From positions 124,001 through 188,000 of the forward strand of contig NZ_CAIT01000007.1 of NCBI RefSeq assembly GCF_000296815.2: a DNA stretch of 64,000 nt, given 5' to 3'. Under the pieces are notes generated by a model. It searched no databases. It was not told the DNA's origin and saw only the letters and a program-made list of their open reading frames with translations. The position numbers and the translations under genes were made by a program. Shown piece after piece: positions 1-10,000 of this stretch; positions within the stretch are counted from its first letter, which is position 1, and every line of letters starts with the position of its first letter. This DNA comes from Fibrisoma limi BUZ 3. GTDB taxonomy: Bacteria > Bacteroidota > Bacteroidia > Cytophagales > Spirosomataceae.

Positions 1-380
1 ATGACCCAGCCGAACGCCAGTATTTGCGCCATCTCGAAGTAGTTGTTATACTGCCTGGCAAATGTGGAGGCAACCAGCTCCGTAAAATCAACGACAATGT
101 TGATCAGTACCAAGGGTAATACGGCAGAAACGAAATTTCGGGTGGGCCGAAATTCGGACCGTGGGTAAATAAGCCACAGCAAACCAAGCAGAAACAGGTG
201 CCATGCCCATTTCGACAATTGCTCTTTATCGAATACGGCATCAACAACCATCAGCCCAATGGCCACGTACTGAGCCCGTAGCAGGATTTGCTCCCACATG
301 GGTGGTAGTCCGGCATTCTGGGCAAACTTGCGCAGGTGTCGGATCAGAAAAAATGCAATCAGAAAAGAGCCTATTGACAT
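1..380 (-). CDS. Partial multi-pass membrane protein (3' end outside window)
   Basis: The ORF opens at an ATG at 380 on the minus strand and runs off the left edge of the window after 126 codons, so only the N-terminal part is visible. It is strongly hydrophobic, with about four membrane segments separated by short charged loops (for example LLRAQYVAIGLMVVDAVF and HLFLLGLLWLIYP). No catalytic motif lies in the visible part. The first upstream in-frame stop is only a short way before the ATG. The gene is downstream of the histidine kinase at 445-1884 with a gap of about 60 nt. It could be the membrane-sensor half of another kinase, but that is a guess; the family is not recognised. Confidence 0.6.
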   Translation of the reverse strand, partial: MSIGSFLIAFFLIRHLRKFAQNAGLPPMWEQILLRAQYVAIGLMVVDAVFDKEQLSKWAWHLFLLGLLWLIYPRSEFRPTRNFVSAVLPLVLINIVVDFTELVASTFARQYNNYFEMAQILAFGWV

Positions 381-444
381 GTTGTTACCGCTAAGCCCGT
401 TACAGTAGGTTAATGGTGGCGTACTTGCTTAACTGGCAGACAAA

Positions 445-1884
445 TTAATTTTTTATCGGTAGTCGTACAATCATCTCGGTGAATTGATTGGCTTCGGTCT
501 GTACGGCCATCTCGCCATTATGCCCTTTTGTAACAATGTCGTAGCTCAGCGATAGCCCCAGGCCCGTGCCCTCGCCTGTTGGCTTGGTGGTAAAAAACGG
601 CTGGTAGATTTTATTTACGATCTCCGTCGGAATACCCGTCCCGTTGTCTTTTATCCGCAATTCAACCTTGCCGTTTTTGAGGCAGGTGCTGACCCGAACC
701 AGCGGCTGATAGCCAATGCCCTGCTGGCTACGTTTCTGTTGCGTGGCGTAAAAGGCGTTGTTAAACAGGTTGAGCAGTACCCGACCTATGTCCTGCGGCA
801 CCACCTCCACCTTGTCCAGCTTCTCATCGAAATCAGTAATTAACTCTGCGTTGAACGACTTATCCTTGGCCCGAAGCCCGTGGTAAGCCAATCGAAAATA
901 CTCGTCGGCCAGGGCGTTCAGGTCGATTGGTTGTTTCTCTCCGGTCGATAGTCTGCTGTGTTCAAGCATGGCCTTAACGATAGAGTCGGCCCGCTTACCG
1001 TGGTAGGTAATCTTTTGCAGGTTCAGGGTCAGATCACTCAGAACCTCAATGAGGTAGTTATCTGTTGTGCCGTTCAGCTTCTGCTCCAGATCTTCCTTTA
1101 GTTCGTCGATCAGTTCAACACTTACTTCCGAAAAGTTATTGACAAAGTTGAGCGGATTCTGAATTTCATGGGCAATGCCGGCCGTTAGCTCCCCCAGCGA
1201 CGCCATTTTTTCGGCCTGAATCAACTGGGTCTGGGTTTTCTGCAAATTGTCCAGCGACTGCTGAAGTTCGCCCGTCCGCTCTGACAGTAACTGGTTTTTT
1301 TCGGCGACCAGCCTGAGGCTGTGCTGGTTTATGCTGTAAAAAACCAGGGCAATCATCAGTTGAATAAGCATCAGGCCAACCGTCACATTCAGGCTGAACA
1401 GAAGCTGGTAATCGGGCACAATAAAATTGGTTAGCACGACCTGCCGGCTCTCCAGCCACCACAGTACCATCAATCCGGCCAGCGACGCTACGGTAAAAAT
1501 AATGCCGCCCCGGCGTCCGAGCAGGAAGGTTCCAACGATCGGATACGCAACCAGCCAGGCCATAATTGGTGAGTAGTAAGCCCCCGTTGCCAGGCAATTA
1601 AAAAAAACGGCGCTGAAGGAAGACGCAATGAAAGCATACCCAACCATCCGGTAGCTCAGCAGCTTCCACTTGAAAAAAAGCGGCAGCACCAGCACAATGA
1701 CGAAATCGATCAGCATCGAATAAACGCCCGGCCAATAGTTCATCGACCAACTGATCAGTACGTAGTTAAGGGAAAACAAACTCGTCAGCAACGATGTGTT
1801 GACGATGATGCGAGCCTGGCGGTACTCGTCGTTGCTACCGGTGAAGTCGGGAGGAAAAAAGTAGTTCGTAACGTTATGTAGCAT
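445..1884 (-). CDS. Membrane-bound sensor histidine kinase
   Basis: Signal-transducing ATP-dependent kinase of the cytoplasmic membrane. The first 200 or so residues form about six hydrophobic segments (a 6TM sensor without a recognised ligand domain). A coiled-coil linker and a HisKA region follow, with the H-box AHEIQNPLNFVNNF carrying the phospho-accepting His. The C-terminal HATPase_c domain has the N-box LLNLFNNAFYA, G1 box DNGTGIP and G2 box GEGTGLGLSLSYDI. The frame is open upstream to a GTG at 1917, but the ATG at 1884 is the more ordinary start; neither has a convincing ribosome-binding site. No receiver domain is attached, so the partner regulator is elsewhere. The C-terminal 150 nt are almost identical to the kinase at 3945-6188. 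It lies directly downstream of the flavoprotein gene ending at 1924 and may be co-transcribed with it. Confidence 0.9.
   Translation of the reverse strand: MLHNVTNYFFPPDFTGSNDEYRQARIIVNTSLLTSLFSLNYVLISWSMNYWPGVYSMLIDFVIVLVLPLFFKWKLLSYRMVGYAFIASSFSAVFFNCLATGAYYSPIMAWLVAYPIVGTFLLGRRGGIIFTVASLAGLMVLWWLESRQVVLTNFIVPDYQLLFSLNVTVGLMLIQLMIALVFYSINQHSLRLVAEKNQLLSERTGELQQSLDNLQKTQTQLIQAEKMASLGELTAGIAHEIQNPLNFVNNFSEVSVELIDELKEDLEQKLNGTTDNYLIEVLSDLTLNLQKITYHGKRADSIVKAMLEHSRLSTGEKQPIDLNALADEYFRLAYHGLRAKDKSFNAELITDFDEKLDKVEVVPQDIGRVLLNLFNNAFYATQQKRSQQGIGYQPLVRVSTCLKNGKVELRIKDNGTGIPTEIVNKIYQPFFTTKPTGEGTGLGLSLSYDIVTKGHNGEMAVQTEANQFTEMIVRLPIKN
464..614 (-). repeat. Copy A of a 151-bp near-identical kinase segment
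   Basis: This stretch encodes the last part of the ATPase domain. It matches 3964-4114 at 150 of 151 positions (the one difference is at 532 versus 4032), while the flanking kinase sequence has clearly diverged at DNA level. Such a sharp boundary suggests gene conversion between the two kinase genes. Confidence 0.9.
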
Positions 1885-1923
1885 CGTAGATAGCTTTGAC
1901 AAATCCACCAGCAGCACCCTTTT

Positions 1924-3696
1924 CTAAACCCGAACTGGTTTTGATGCCCGACGGAACCCCGTCAGTTTATGAAACAAATACACTATTTCGTGCAGCAGCC
2001 CAAACAGCCAGGGTACTTCGTTGGTCCAGGGCAGCCCCCGTTCGTACCGACGCCGGTCGAGCCAGCGCAGCACAGCCAGAATATTCGGCTCATGAAGCGG
2101 CCAGATGTTGCATAACTCTACGTTCGCCCCGCTGGCCGTAATGATTCCATTCACAGCCCGCCGGGCCGCTTCATTAGCTCCTTCCATCGTTGCCAGATCG
2201 GTATGCGTACGGACGTAATCGGCGGCCAGAAAGAAATTTTTGATGTTTGAGTAGGCTTCCGGGCGTTTGCTCCACGAGTTGGGTGTATTGACCAGCAGGG
2301 GCTCGGCATTACGGGTTTTGAAGTCATGGGGCGCGATCTCCTTATCCCTGATATCGCAGTCGAGATGGGTTGTAATGATCATGGAGCGGTCCAGTACCTT
2401 CTGTCCGTCGACGTTCAGGCTTTTCTCCATCTGATTCCATACCTCGTCAATGATTTCCTCCACGGAGCAGTCGCAGGCAGATTTACCGTTCAGTCCTTTG
2501 GAGAACCAGTCCGATACGTCGACGGACAGAATACCTTTTACCTCCCCGTTACCGTACTGACGGATGTCAAAATTCTTCCAGAACTGAAGCTGTGAGATGG
2601 CGGTCACGGCCCAGGGCGAATCGATGAAGATCACGTGGCCTTTCGTCAATTGCACATCTTCCCGCAGGTAGTATTGAATGCCGCTCATCCAGTTAAGACT
2701 CCTGGCCCGTTTGGCGGCCAGATCGTCGATGAAATCAAACGCCGTATCTACCGCGATCATGCTGTCATTCACCAGCTTCGCCATACGCTCCAACGGAACG
2801 GCCGAGATGTAATAATCGGCTTTGATAAGCTTCTCCTCCCCGGTCTGGGTATCCTTTACCATCACGCCTTTGATAGACCGGGTTTCGCGGTCGCAATGAA
2901 AGGCGGTCGCTTCGTGGTGGTGGTAGTAGGCGACACCCTTCTGTTTCAGGTAGTCGAGCCAGGGGAAGAGCCAGGCTTCGTTGGTAGGACCGTTCAGCAC
3001 CCGGTCGGCATGGCCGGTCGGGTTGAGCATCAGAAACAGGAGTTGCAGCAGCATGTCTCCACCGGTTTTGGTGCTCATCAGTTTCGGTTGAGCTGCCACG
3101 AGCGTATGCGTCAGGCCACCCACAAAATATTCCTCATACGGGCTGGGCTGACGACCATCCGTTTCCTGATCGGTCTCCATAAACTGCCACCAACTGATTC
3201 GCTCGTATTCCTGCTGCCGACGGTCATAGCTGCTCGACATCACCTGCCATAGCTTATTGGCAAACAGTTTCTTATCAGCTTCAGTAACCCCCGTATCGGC
3301 GTGCGTAACGGCGTTGATCAGCACCTGTAGATCGGCCCGGTTCTTTGGAAAGTTAACGGTGTTAACGATGGGCGGCTTACCAAAACGAGCCAGCATAACC
3401 CGCTCCGACTGCACCAGATTATCGAAAACCCCGTTGATATTACCCGGAAACGGAATGCGTTTCATGGTGTCGGTAATGTGCTTGTAGAATCCAGGAAAGA
3501 ACCGGAATCCGTGTTCGCCCGGCAACGGTTTTCGGCCCCCTTCAGCGGTGTGCTCGGCGTCGACGCTTCGGGCTTTACCCCCGACATATACCGGCTGTTT
3601 TTCATACACAGCTACGTCGAAGCCGCGCTCGATTAACTCATGGGCAGCACTCATGCCGGCCACTCCACCGCCGATCACGGCTACTTTTATGTTCAT
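1924..3696 (-). CDS. FAD-dependent oxidoreductase, phytoene-desaturase-like
   Basis: A 590-residue flavoprotein of the amine-oxidase / carotenoid-desaturase fold. The N-terminus carries the Rossmann dinucleotide-binding signature VIGGGVAGMSAAHELIERG followed by the acidic residue that binds the FAD ribose (VAVYEK) and a GGKARS motif typical of phytoene desaturases and hydroxysqualene-type enzymes. The C-terminal part has the usual second FAD contact region (FFLAADYVRTHTDLATMEGANEAARRAV). Length is on the long side for the family. No carotenoid or hopanoid gene lies next to it, so the substrate cannot be named. It starts at an ATG at 3696 with 248 nt of non-coding sequence upstream, and the kinase at 445-1884 follows closely. 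Confidence 0.8.
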   Translation of the reverse strand: MNIKVAVIGGGVAGMSAAHELIERGFDVAVYEKQPVYVGGKARSVDAEHTAEGGRKPLPGEHGFRFFPGFYKHITDTMKRIPFPGNINGVFDNLVQSERVMLARFGKPPIVNTVNFPKNRADLQVLINAVTHADTGVTEADKKLFANKLWQVMSSSYDRRQQEYERISWWQFMETDQETDGRQPSPYEEYFVGGLTHTLVAAQPKLMSTKTGGDMLLQLLFLMLNPTGHADRVLNGPTNEAWLFPWLDYLKQKGVAYYHHHEATAFHCDRETRSIKGVMVKDTQTGEEKLIKADYYISAVPLERMAKLVNDSMIAVDTAFDFIDDLAAKRARSLNWMSGIQYYLREDVQLTKGHVIFIDSPWAVTAISQLQFWKNFDIRQYGNGEVKGILSVDVSDWFSKGLNGKSACDCSVEEIIDEVWNQMEKSLNVDGQKVLDRSMIITTHLDCDIRDKEIAPHDFKTRNAEPLLVNTPNSWSKRPEAYSNIKNFFLAADYVRTHTDLATMEGANEAARRAVNGIITASGANVELCNIWPLHEPNILAVLRWLDRRRYERGLPWTNEVPWLFGLLHEIVYLFHKLTGFRRASKPVRV

Positions 3697-3944
3697 GAAT
3701 AAGGGTTAGTTGAAATAACGAGTGTGAGTAAACGCCTTTATAGATAGCGGTCTGCCAAATTTGCGGGATCTGATTGTATTGTTTTATCGAATACCTGGAC
3801 CGCTTATAAATTTGTCACCAACTCGTAGCAAATTAATATAGAATTGTTTTTAATCAACCTTCCGTTTATATGATAAAGGGGAATTTGAGCTGATCTACAT
3901 AACTAGTCATTCTATTTTTTCATGTAAGTTCGCTCACAGACGAA

Positions 3945-6188
3945 TTAAGTTTGTATCGGCAGCCGTACAATCATCTCGGTGAATTGATTGGCTTCGGTCT
4001 GTACGGCCATCTCGCCATTATGCCCTTTTGTGACAATGTCGTAGCTCAGCGATAGCCCCAGGCCCGTGCCCTCGCCTGTTGGCTTGGTGGTAAAAAACGG
4101 CTGGTAGATTTTATGCACAATCGATTCAGGAATACCGGTGCCATTATCCTTTACGCGTAGTTCGGCCTTGCCGTTCTCCATGTGTGTACTCACCCAGATT
4201 CGGGGTTGATAATCGGCTGTCTGCTGCTTAGCTTTTTCCTGCGTCGCATAGAAAGCGTTATTAAACAGGTTGAGCAGCACCCGGCCGAGATCCTGGGGTA
4301 TGGCCTGAATTTTATCCAGACTGGAATCAAAGGTGGTGACTAGACTGGCGTTGTATAGTTTGTCCTTAGCCCGAAGCCCATGGTAGGCCAACCGCAGGTA
4401 CTCGTCGGCCAGGGCGTTCAGGTCGGTCGGTTCTTTCTGGCCAGTACTAACCCGGCTGTGTTCCAGCATACTTTTAACGATACCGTCTGCTCGCTTGCCA
4501 TGATGCACAATCTTCTGTAAGTTTTGCTTGATATCGCCCAGGAGTTCCTGCTCCAGTTGTTCGTCACGATCGGGGTTTTGCCGTTCGTCTTCAAGCTCTC
4601 CGATCAGTTCTACCCCCAACTCAGCAAAATTATTAACGAAATTGAGCGGATTCTGAATTTCGTGGGCAACGCCGGCGGTCAGTTCTCCCAGCGACGCCAT
4701 CTTCTCGCGCTGAACCAGTTGATCCTGCGTATTTCTGAGTTCACTCAGTGTCCGCTGGATCTCTTCCTTTTGCTGCTCAAGCAGCGTGTTGGCCTTTTGC
4801 TTGCTCCGGTAGGCATTGTAAGCAACGCCCGCCAATAATAGAGTCAGTACCAGACCTCCCCCCAACGCCATCTGTTTCGTATTGGCGATAGCCGCTTCTT
4901 GCTGCCGTTCGGCCCGTACCAGTTGCTGCTTCTTGTCAAACTCGTAGTTGAGCGTCAACTCGGTCGTTTTCCGGATGTTTTCCTTATTGCGGATCGAGTC
5001 GCCAATCGCCGTCGCCTTACGGTCCGCCAGCAGGGCCCGTCTGTAATTACCTACCTGTTCGTAGCAGCCGGAAACGGACTGATACGATACCTCAATCTGT
5101 TCGTCGTAGATGTCCGAGTCAGTCAACGCCTGAAACCCTTTTTCAAAATACGGTATGGCGGCCCCACAGTTGCCCTGCATCTTCAGCAGCGTACCCATAC
5201 CCGCGTTCACCTGATACGTCACCAAAGGCTGGCGGGCTGCGCCGGCAATGGCAATCGCCTGCTTAGCCAGCGTTTCGGCTCTGGCAAACCGTTCGGATTG
5301 AGCCACTGACGTTCGCAGGGCCATTGCCAGGGCCGCTTTCGCCAGGCTGGCAGCTTCAATACCCTGGTCGCCCAGTTGCTTACCGAGCTCAGCCGATTTG
5401 ACCGCGTACTGGTAGGACAGATCGTACTCCTTTTTTGCGTCGAACAGCGTCGCCAGATTGGAATACGCATATAATTCAACATTTTTGATATCAACCGTTT
5501 TAGCGGCTTTTATAGCTCCGAAAAACGATTTTTGGGCCCTGTCAAAATCCCCCAGCACCTTGTAGGTTATCCCCATATTGGTCAGTACGTATGCCTGACT
5601 GTTTATGTTATTCGTCTGTTCGGCAATCGCCAATGCCTTTTGTTGATACGACAGAGCACGTGAGTAATTAGACTGCATCTGATAGGCGATGGCAATATTC
5701 TGATAGTAAGAACTCAACGACCTGTGGTTAATCGCCTGTCCGATACGAATCGCTTTGTCGAAAAAGACAATTGAACTATCATATTTGCTCTGCATGCCGT
5801 ACATCATACCGTAGCCGGAATATACGTCGCTCAGAAGACCCTGCTCGTTCAATGGCCACACCAGTCGTTCGGCCCTGATAAGGTTTTCCCTGGCTGCAGC
5901 AAAATCGCCTTTCATGTTGTAGTTGTTGGCTAAACGGGTTCGCGCTACAACTTCCCCCTTCTCATAGCTAAGCTGTCTTGCATCCGCAATAACTTCCTTG
6001 CCCAGCTTTAAAGCAGCGTCGATATCATTCTCGCTCAGCACATACACTTTCCGGTTAAGCAGATTGATACGACCCGTATCGGTGGTCGCCTTCTTAATCA
6101 GGCGATCCAGGCTATCCAACTTTGCCTTTTGTGCCCACGTGAAGCCGCAGCTAAGCGAAAAGAGTAGTACCGTAGCAATGATTTTCAT
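3945..6188 (-). CDS. TPR-containing sensor histidine kinase
   Basis: A 747-residue exported-sensor kinase. It starts with a signal peptide (KIIATVLLFSLSCGFTWAQ), followed by tetratricopeptide repeats over roughly residues 40-410 that would sit in the periplasm, one membrane segment near residues 440-462 (MALGGGLVLTLLLAGVAYNAY), a coiled-coil linker, a HisKA domain with H509 in AHEIQNPLNFVNNF, and a C-terminal HATPase_c domain with DNGTGIP and GEGTGLGLSLSYDI boxes. This TPR-TM-kinase layout is common in Bacteroidota, where the repeats probably sense protein or ligand partners. The kinase half is a paralogue of the protein encoded at 445-1884. It appears to be transcribed alone. Confidence 0.9.
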   Translation of the reverse strand: MKIIATVLLFSLSCGFTWAQKAKLDSLDRLIKKATTDTGRINLLNRKVYVLSENDIDAALKLGKEVIADARQLSYEKGEVVARTRLANNYNMKGDFAAARENLIRAERLVWPLNEQGLLSDVYSGYGMMYGMQSKYDSSIVFFDKAIRIGQAINHRSLSSYYQNIAIAYQMQSNYSRALSYQQKALAIAEQTNNINSQAYVLTNMGITYKVLGDFDRAQKSFFGAIKAAKTVDIKNVELYAYSNLATLFDAKKEYDLSYQYAVKSAELGKQLGDQGIEAASLAKAALAMALRTSVAQSERFARAETLAKQAIAIAGAARQPLVTYQVNAGMGTLLKMQGNCGAAIPYFEKGFQALTDSDIYDEQIEVSYQSVSGCYEQVGNYRRALLADRKATAIGDSIRNKENIRKTTELTLNYEFDKKQQLVRAERQQEAAIANTKQMALGGGLVLTLLLAGVAYNAYRSKQKANTLLEQQKEEIQRTLSELRNTQDQLVQREKMASLGELTAGVAHEIQNPLNFVNNFAELGVELIGELEDERQNPDRDEQLEQELLGDIKQNLQKIVHHGKRADGIVKSMLEHSRVSTGQKEPTDLNALADEYLRLAYHGLRAKDKLYNASLVTTFDSSLDKIQAIPQDLGRVLLNLFNNAFYATQEKAKQQTADYQPRIWVSTHMENGKAELRVKDNGTGIPESIVHKIYQPFFTTKPTGEGTGLGLSLSYDIVTKGHNGEMAVQTEANQFTEMIVRLPIQT
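3964..4114 (-). repeat. Copy B of the 151-bp near-identical kinase segment
   Basis: This copy is exactly 3500 bp from copy A at 464-614 and differs from it by a single base. It encodes the C-terminal G2-box end of the ATPase domain of the TPR kinase. Confidence 0.9.
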
Positions 6189-6424
6189 GGCAGAAACGAT
6201 AGAAGTCAGGCATGCGAATCAACAAAACAATCGTATTCGTATTGACTTCAAACGGTAGATGCCTAACGCCTTACCCCTGATGATCAATCAATTGCCAAGA
6301 TACAATTCGATTCGCTATAAATAATATACTGACATACTATAATTATGACGAATGACAGGATCAGATAGCCGAACGTTTCTTTTTTTACTTACTTGGTAAC
6401 CCATTAGCCTGTTTGCCCTACCTT

Positions 6425-7006
6425 ATGGATATCCATCGTGCCGAAACTTTCCTGCTTGAGCAACTACGGCATGGCTTATCGCCTGCGCTTTACTACCACG
6501 GCCTTCACCATACGCTCGACGTAGTACAGGCCGCACTTGACATTGCTCAGCAGGAAGGAATTACGGATGAGGAATCACTCGCCTTATTGAAAACGGCCGC
6601 CCTTTACCACGACAGTGGCTTTATGACCACGTATCAGGGCCACGAAGAAGCAGGGTGCATACTGGCAGGCGAAACGTTGCCGGGTTTTGGCTATACCGAC
6701 CAGCAGATCGAAACGGTTTGCAGCCTGATCCGGGCCACGAAGGTACCCCAGCAACCCCAAACGCACCTGGAACGGATTCTGTGCGATGCCGATCTGGACT
6801 ACCTGGGCCGGGACGATTTTGAACCGATTGCCCATACCTTGTATCAGGAGCTGAAAGTTCGCGACGCCGTAGCCGACGAAACTACGTGGAACCAGATGCA
6901 GGTACGTTTTCTGGCAAATCACACGTATTGGACGCCCACGAACGACGCCCGGCGCGAACCGGGCAAACAGGCAAATCTCGCCAGACTGCGGGCACTGACA
7001 GACTAA
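6425..7006 (+). CDS. HD-domain metal-dependent phosphohydrolase
   Basis: A small cytoplasmic protein of 193 residues with the HD-superfamily metal site: His in YHGLHHTLDVV, the HD dyad in ALYHDSGF, a further His in GHEEAGC and an Asp in CDADLDYLG. These enzymes hydrolyse phosphate esters, often nucleotides; the substrate is not visible here. An in-frame TTG at 6413 would add four residues, but the ATG at 6425 is preferred. The 3' end overlaps the end of the convergent gene at 7003 by four nucleotides, so the two share a termination region. There is no operon partner on the plus strand. Confidence 0.8.
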   Translation: MDIHRAETFLLEQLRHGLSPALYYHGLHHTLDVVQAALDIAQQEGITDEESLALLKTAALYHDSGFMTTYQGHEEAGCILAGETLPGFGYTDQQIETVCSLIRATKVPQQPQTHLERILCDADLDYLGRDDFEPIAHTLYQELKVRDAVADETTWNQMQVRFLANHTYWTPTNDARREPGKQANLARLRALTD

Positions 7007-10000
7007 CCGACCGGCCGGGTTACGGTCTGGTTCAGGACCCGAATCCGCTGACAGAGCGTACGAACGATGCTCCGCAGCACTTCGCCCCGCTCTTCCATCA
7101 GATCGTAGAAATCTTCCTGATCAATACGCAGCAACCGTACGTCGGTCAGGGCTTCAGCTGTGGCCGACCGGGCTTCGGCATCCAGCAGGGCCAGTTCGCC
7201 AAAAAAGTCTCCGCGCTTGAAGCGGGCCAGTTGCTTGCCGCTGTCGTAAATACCGATTTCGCCCGCGTAAATCACAAACATCGACGACCCCAGATCGCCC
7301 TTATTGAATACGGTCTGCCCTTCCGCATACGACACCTCGTTCATAATCGGGGCAATGCTGCTCAGGACATTCTCGGGCGTCTGGGCAAAGAGGCTGGTTC
7401 CTTTCAGAACCATAATCAATTCAATTTCAGGAATACGGCTGTGGGCCTCAGTCGAATGGCTCATAAATCGCGACGACAAGTCGGGGAATCGTTTCAGTAA
7501 CTCGCTGTAGTTGCGGGGCTGCTGCGTTTGCAGGTGTTGCACAGCCGCCACTACGCTATCCTGTAGCAATGGAATAGCATCCAGGTAATGAAGAATGGTT
7601 GAAGCCGGACTCACTCCGGGGGTCCACCGACGCAGGGCGACACTCACCGTCCAGTCGGAAAACAGGGTCTGTCCTTGTTCAATGATAAACGGCAGGATGG
7701 CTTTCTGCTCATGGAATGGTTCGAGAGCTGCGTCGATCAGCCGGATACGTTCGGCGCGGGGCTGATCGTCGATGAGCGCCTGCATGGTTTGGTATACCGG
7801 TCGCGGCACGAGATTGTCGAGCCGTTCGAGGGCGTTGGCCCGGCGTTCGCGCGACGGGTGGGCCACCCCAATCCGGACACTATCGATGACGTTGCGATCG
7901 TGCAGTTGTTCTAGCGCGTAGAACAGCCGTTGCAGGAGCAGCGTCAGTTCGTAATCGAGCGTATCGGTCAGTTCCGCGTCCTCGCCGTAACTGCCGTGCA
8001 GCAACCGCTGGGCAAGGTTTATTTCCTGGTCAACGAAGTGTTCGAAGAGCTCATCGTCGGCCGGATGTCGGCCAAACCGGCTCAATGCCCGCAGGGCCGT
8101 TGCCCGCACCGCCAACGTGGGCTGATTGGCCAGTTTGGTTAATAATTGTCGGCTCTGGTTTGTCCGGATCCCTTCACAGATACTCGCAATCCGGGTAGCC
8201 ACGAGTCGGTCGGGGGTTCCCTCGACCGTTCGGGTCAGCAACGGCAGCACATCGGCTCCCATCGCTTTCAGGCTGTTGGCTGCCGTACGACCATACGTAC
8301 CGTCGCTCAGCCGGTCGATGAGCCGCTGCGTAAGGTCAGGGTCACGGAGTACCCCGGCCGTTTGCAGGGCCGTTTTTACCAGGCTGGTGTCAGTATGCGT
8401 CATGCAATTCCGGACAAACGGCACATAGGCTGTGAGCCGCAGGGCCTGCACCACCGACAAAGCAGCCTTCAGGCTCGACACTGCACTTTCTTTCGTCAGG
8501 GCGGTCAGGCTGCCCAGCGCATCGGCGTTGGCCGGCTGGATTTCGAGCGTCCCGCGGATGGCACCCTGCCGGATCGCGATGTCGGAGTGGTGTAGCAACG
8601 GAGCCAGCATGCTCACTTCCGTATCGGCCCGGCGGCTAATCAGGTACGAGGCCCGTTCACGCAGGGTCGGTTCGGTATCGTAGAGTGCCTGGTGGTACAG
8701 CAGTTGTGTTGGTACCGGCCAGTCGAGCGTAGCGGTTGCGTCGAGGGTCCGGCGACGTACGGCGGCCGTGGGGTGATTCAGCAGCATGGGCGTCTGCTTA
8801 CCGAGTTGGGGCGGATTATGCCGTTCGAGCCAGCCAATGGCCGCTACTACTTCGTCCGGATTTGCGCTCTGGAGCGTATCGGCCACCCGATTGAGCGCTT
8901 CGGTGGGAATCGCAATCTGATCACTCTCCAGAAACCGCCGGGCAATGGCGTCGTTCAGCTCCGTTACGTAGTGGCGATACGTGCGTTGCAGCAGCACAAG
9001 GGCCGTAATCATCAGCGCAATCCACGCCACCGGCATCCAGAACTCCAGAGCCGGCAGGGCATGAATAATGTACAGCAGCACCCCGGCGAGACCAATCCCC
9101 AGCGGTTCGTACATACCTTTAGCGAGGGTATGGCCATGCAGCCGCTGCTGGGGCGACAGCGGTTGGAACAACACCAGGAAAACCGGATCAAACAACGACC
9201 GACGTGCCACCTCGAACACCAGATAGAGTCCGCAGAAATAAATCAGCAGGCGTGTAGTATCTGTTTGAACGGCCGTTAAGGCTTCCAGCGCCAGCAGCCC
9301 CACCAGGGCCGTAAGGGGCAACACCAGCAAGGATCGACGCACCCCAAACCGGTCGAGGGCATGCCGCGACAGCAACAGCTTAACGATCATGGCAACGCCG
9401 TAGGTCAGTGCCAGTACGATACCAACGTACCGGATAACGTCCTCCTGAGCGTGAAACCGGTGCTTAACGTTGACGAAGAAATTGTATTCAATCTGAGTCG
9501 CTACTGTCGCGATCGTTGCTACGCTCAGGCACATCATAAACACCAGTTCGCTACCACCGAAAAGCCGCTCGACAAACCGGGGGCGTGCGCGTTTCACCAC
9601 CCGGGCGGGCCGGTGTGGGGCGTGTACTTCGTGCGACTGAATCGTTAGCCGAAGCGTATAGAGCGCGGCTCCGAACGCCACAAAAGCGACGACCAGCAAC
9701 CGTAAAATATCAGTATGCGCGTGGACCAGCACCGCCAGGATGGCACCCATCGCTTTGGCCGGCATATCGCCCGAACTGATCACACTGAACAGCCGTTTGC
9801 TCTGCCGGGTATCGAATACCACCGCCGAAACACCCCAGAACTCCAGATTTGTGAGCAGGTAAATAAGCCGGTACCCAACCATGATGGCCACGGCCGCAGT
9901 CACCGAATGCCCGACAATCACCAGCACGCCGATAACGGCTGTCATGGCCACTACGGCAATCAGGACGCGTCCGGCCAGGCGGCTCAGCAGCAGGTGGTGT

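Noticed and set aside
2635-3252. A 205-codon plus-strand frame inside the flavoprotein gene
   Set aside because: It is entirely antisense to a protein with strong FAD-binding motifs, and its translation resembles no family.
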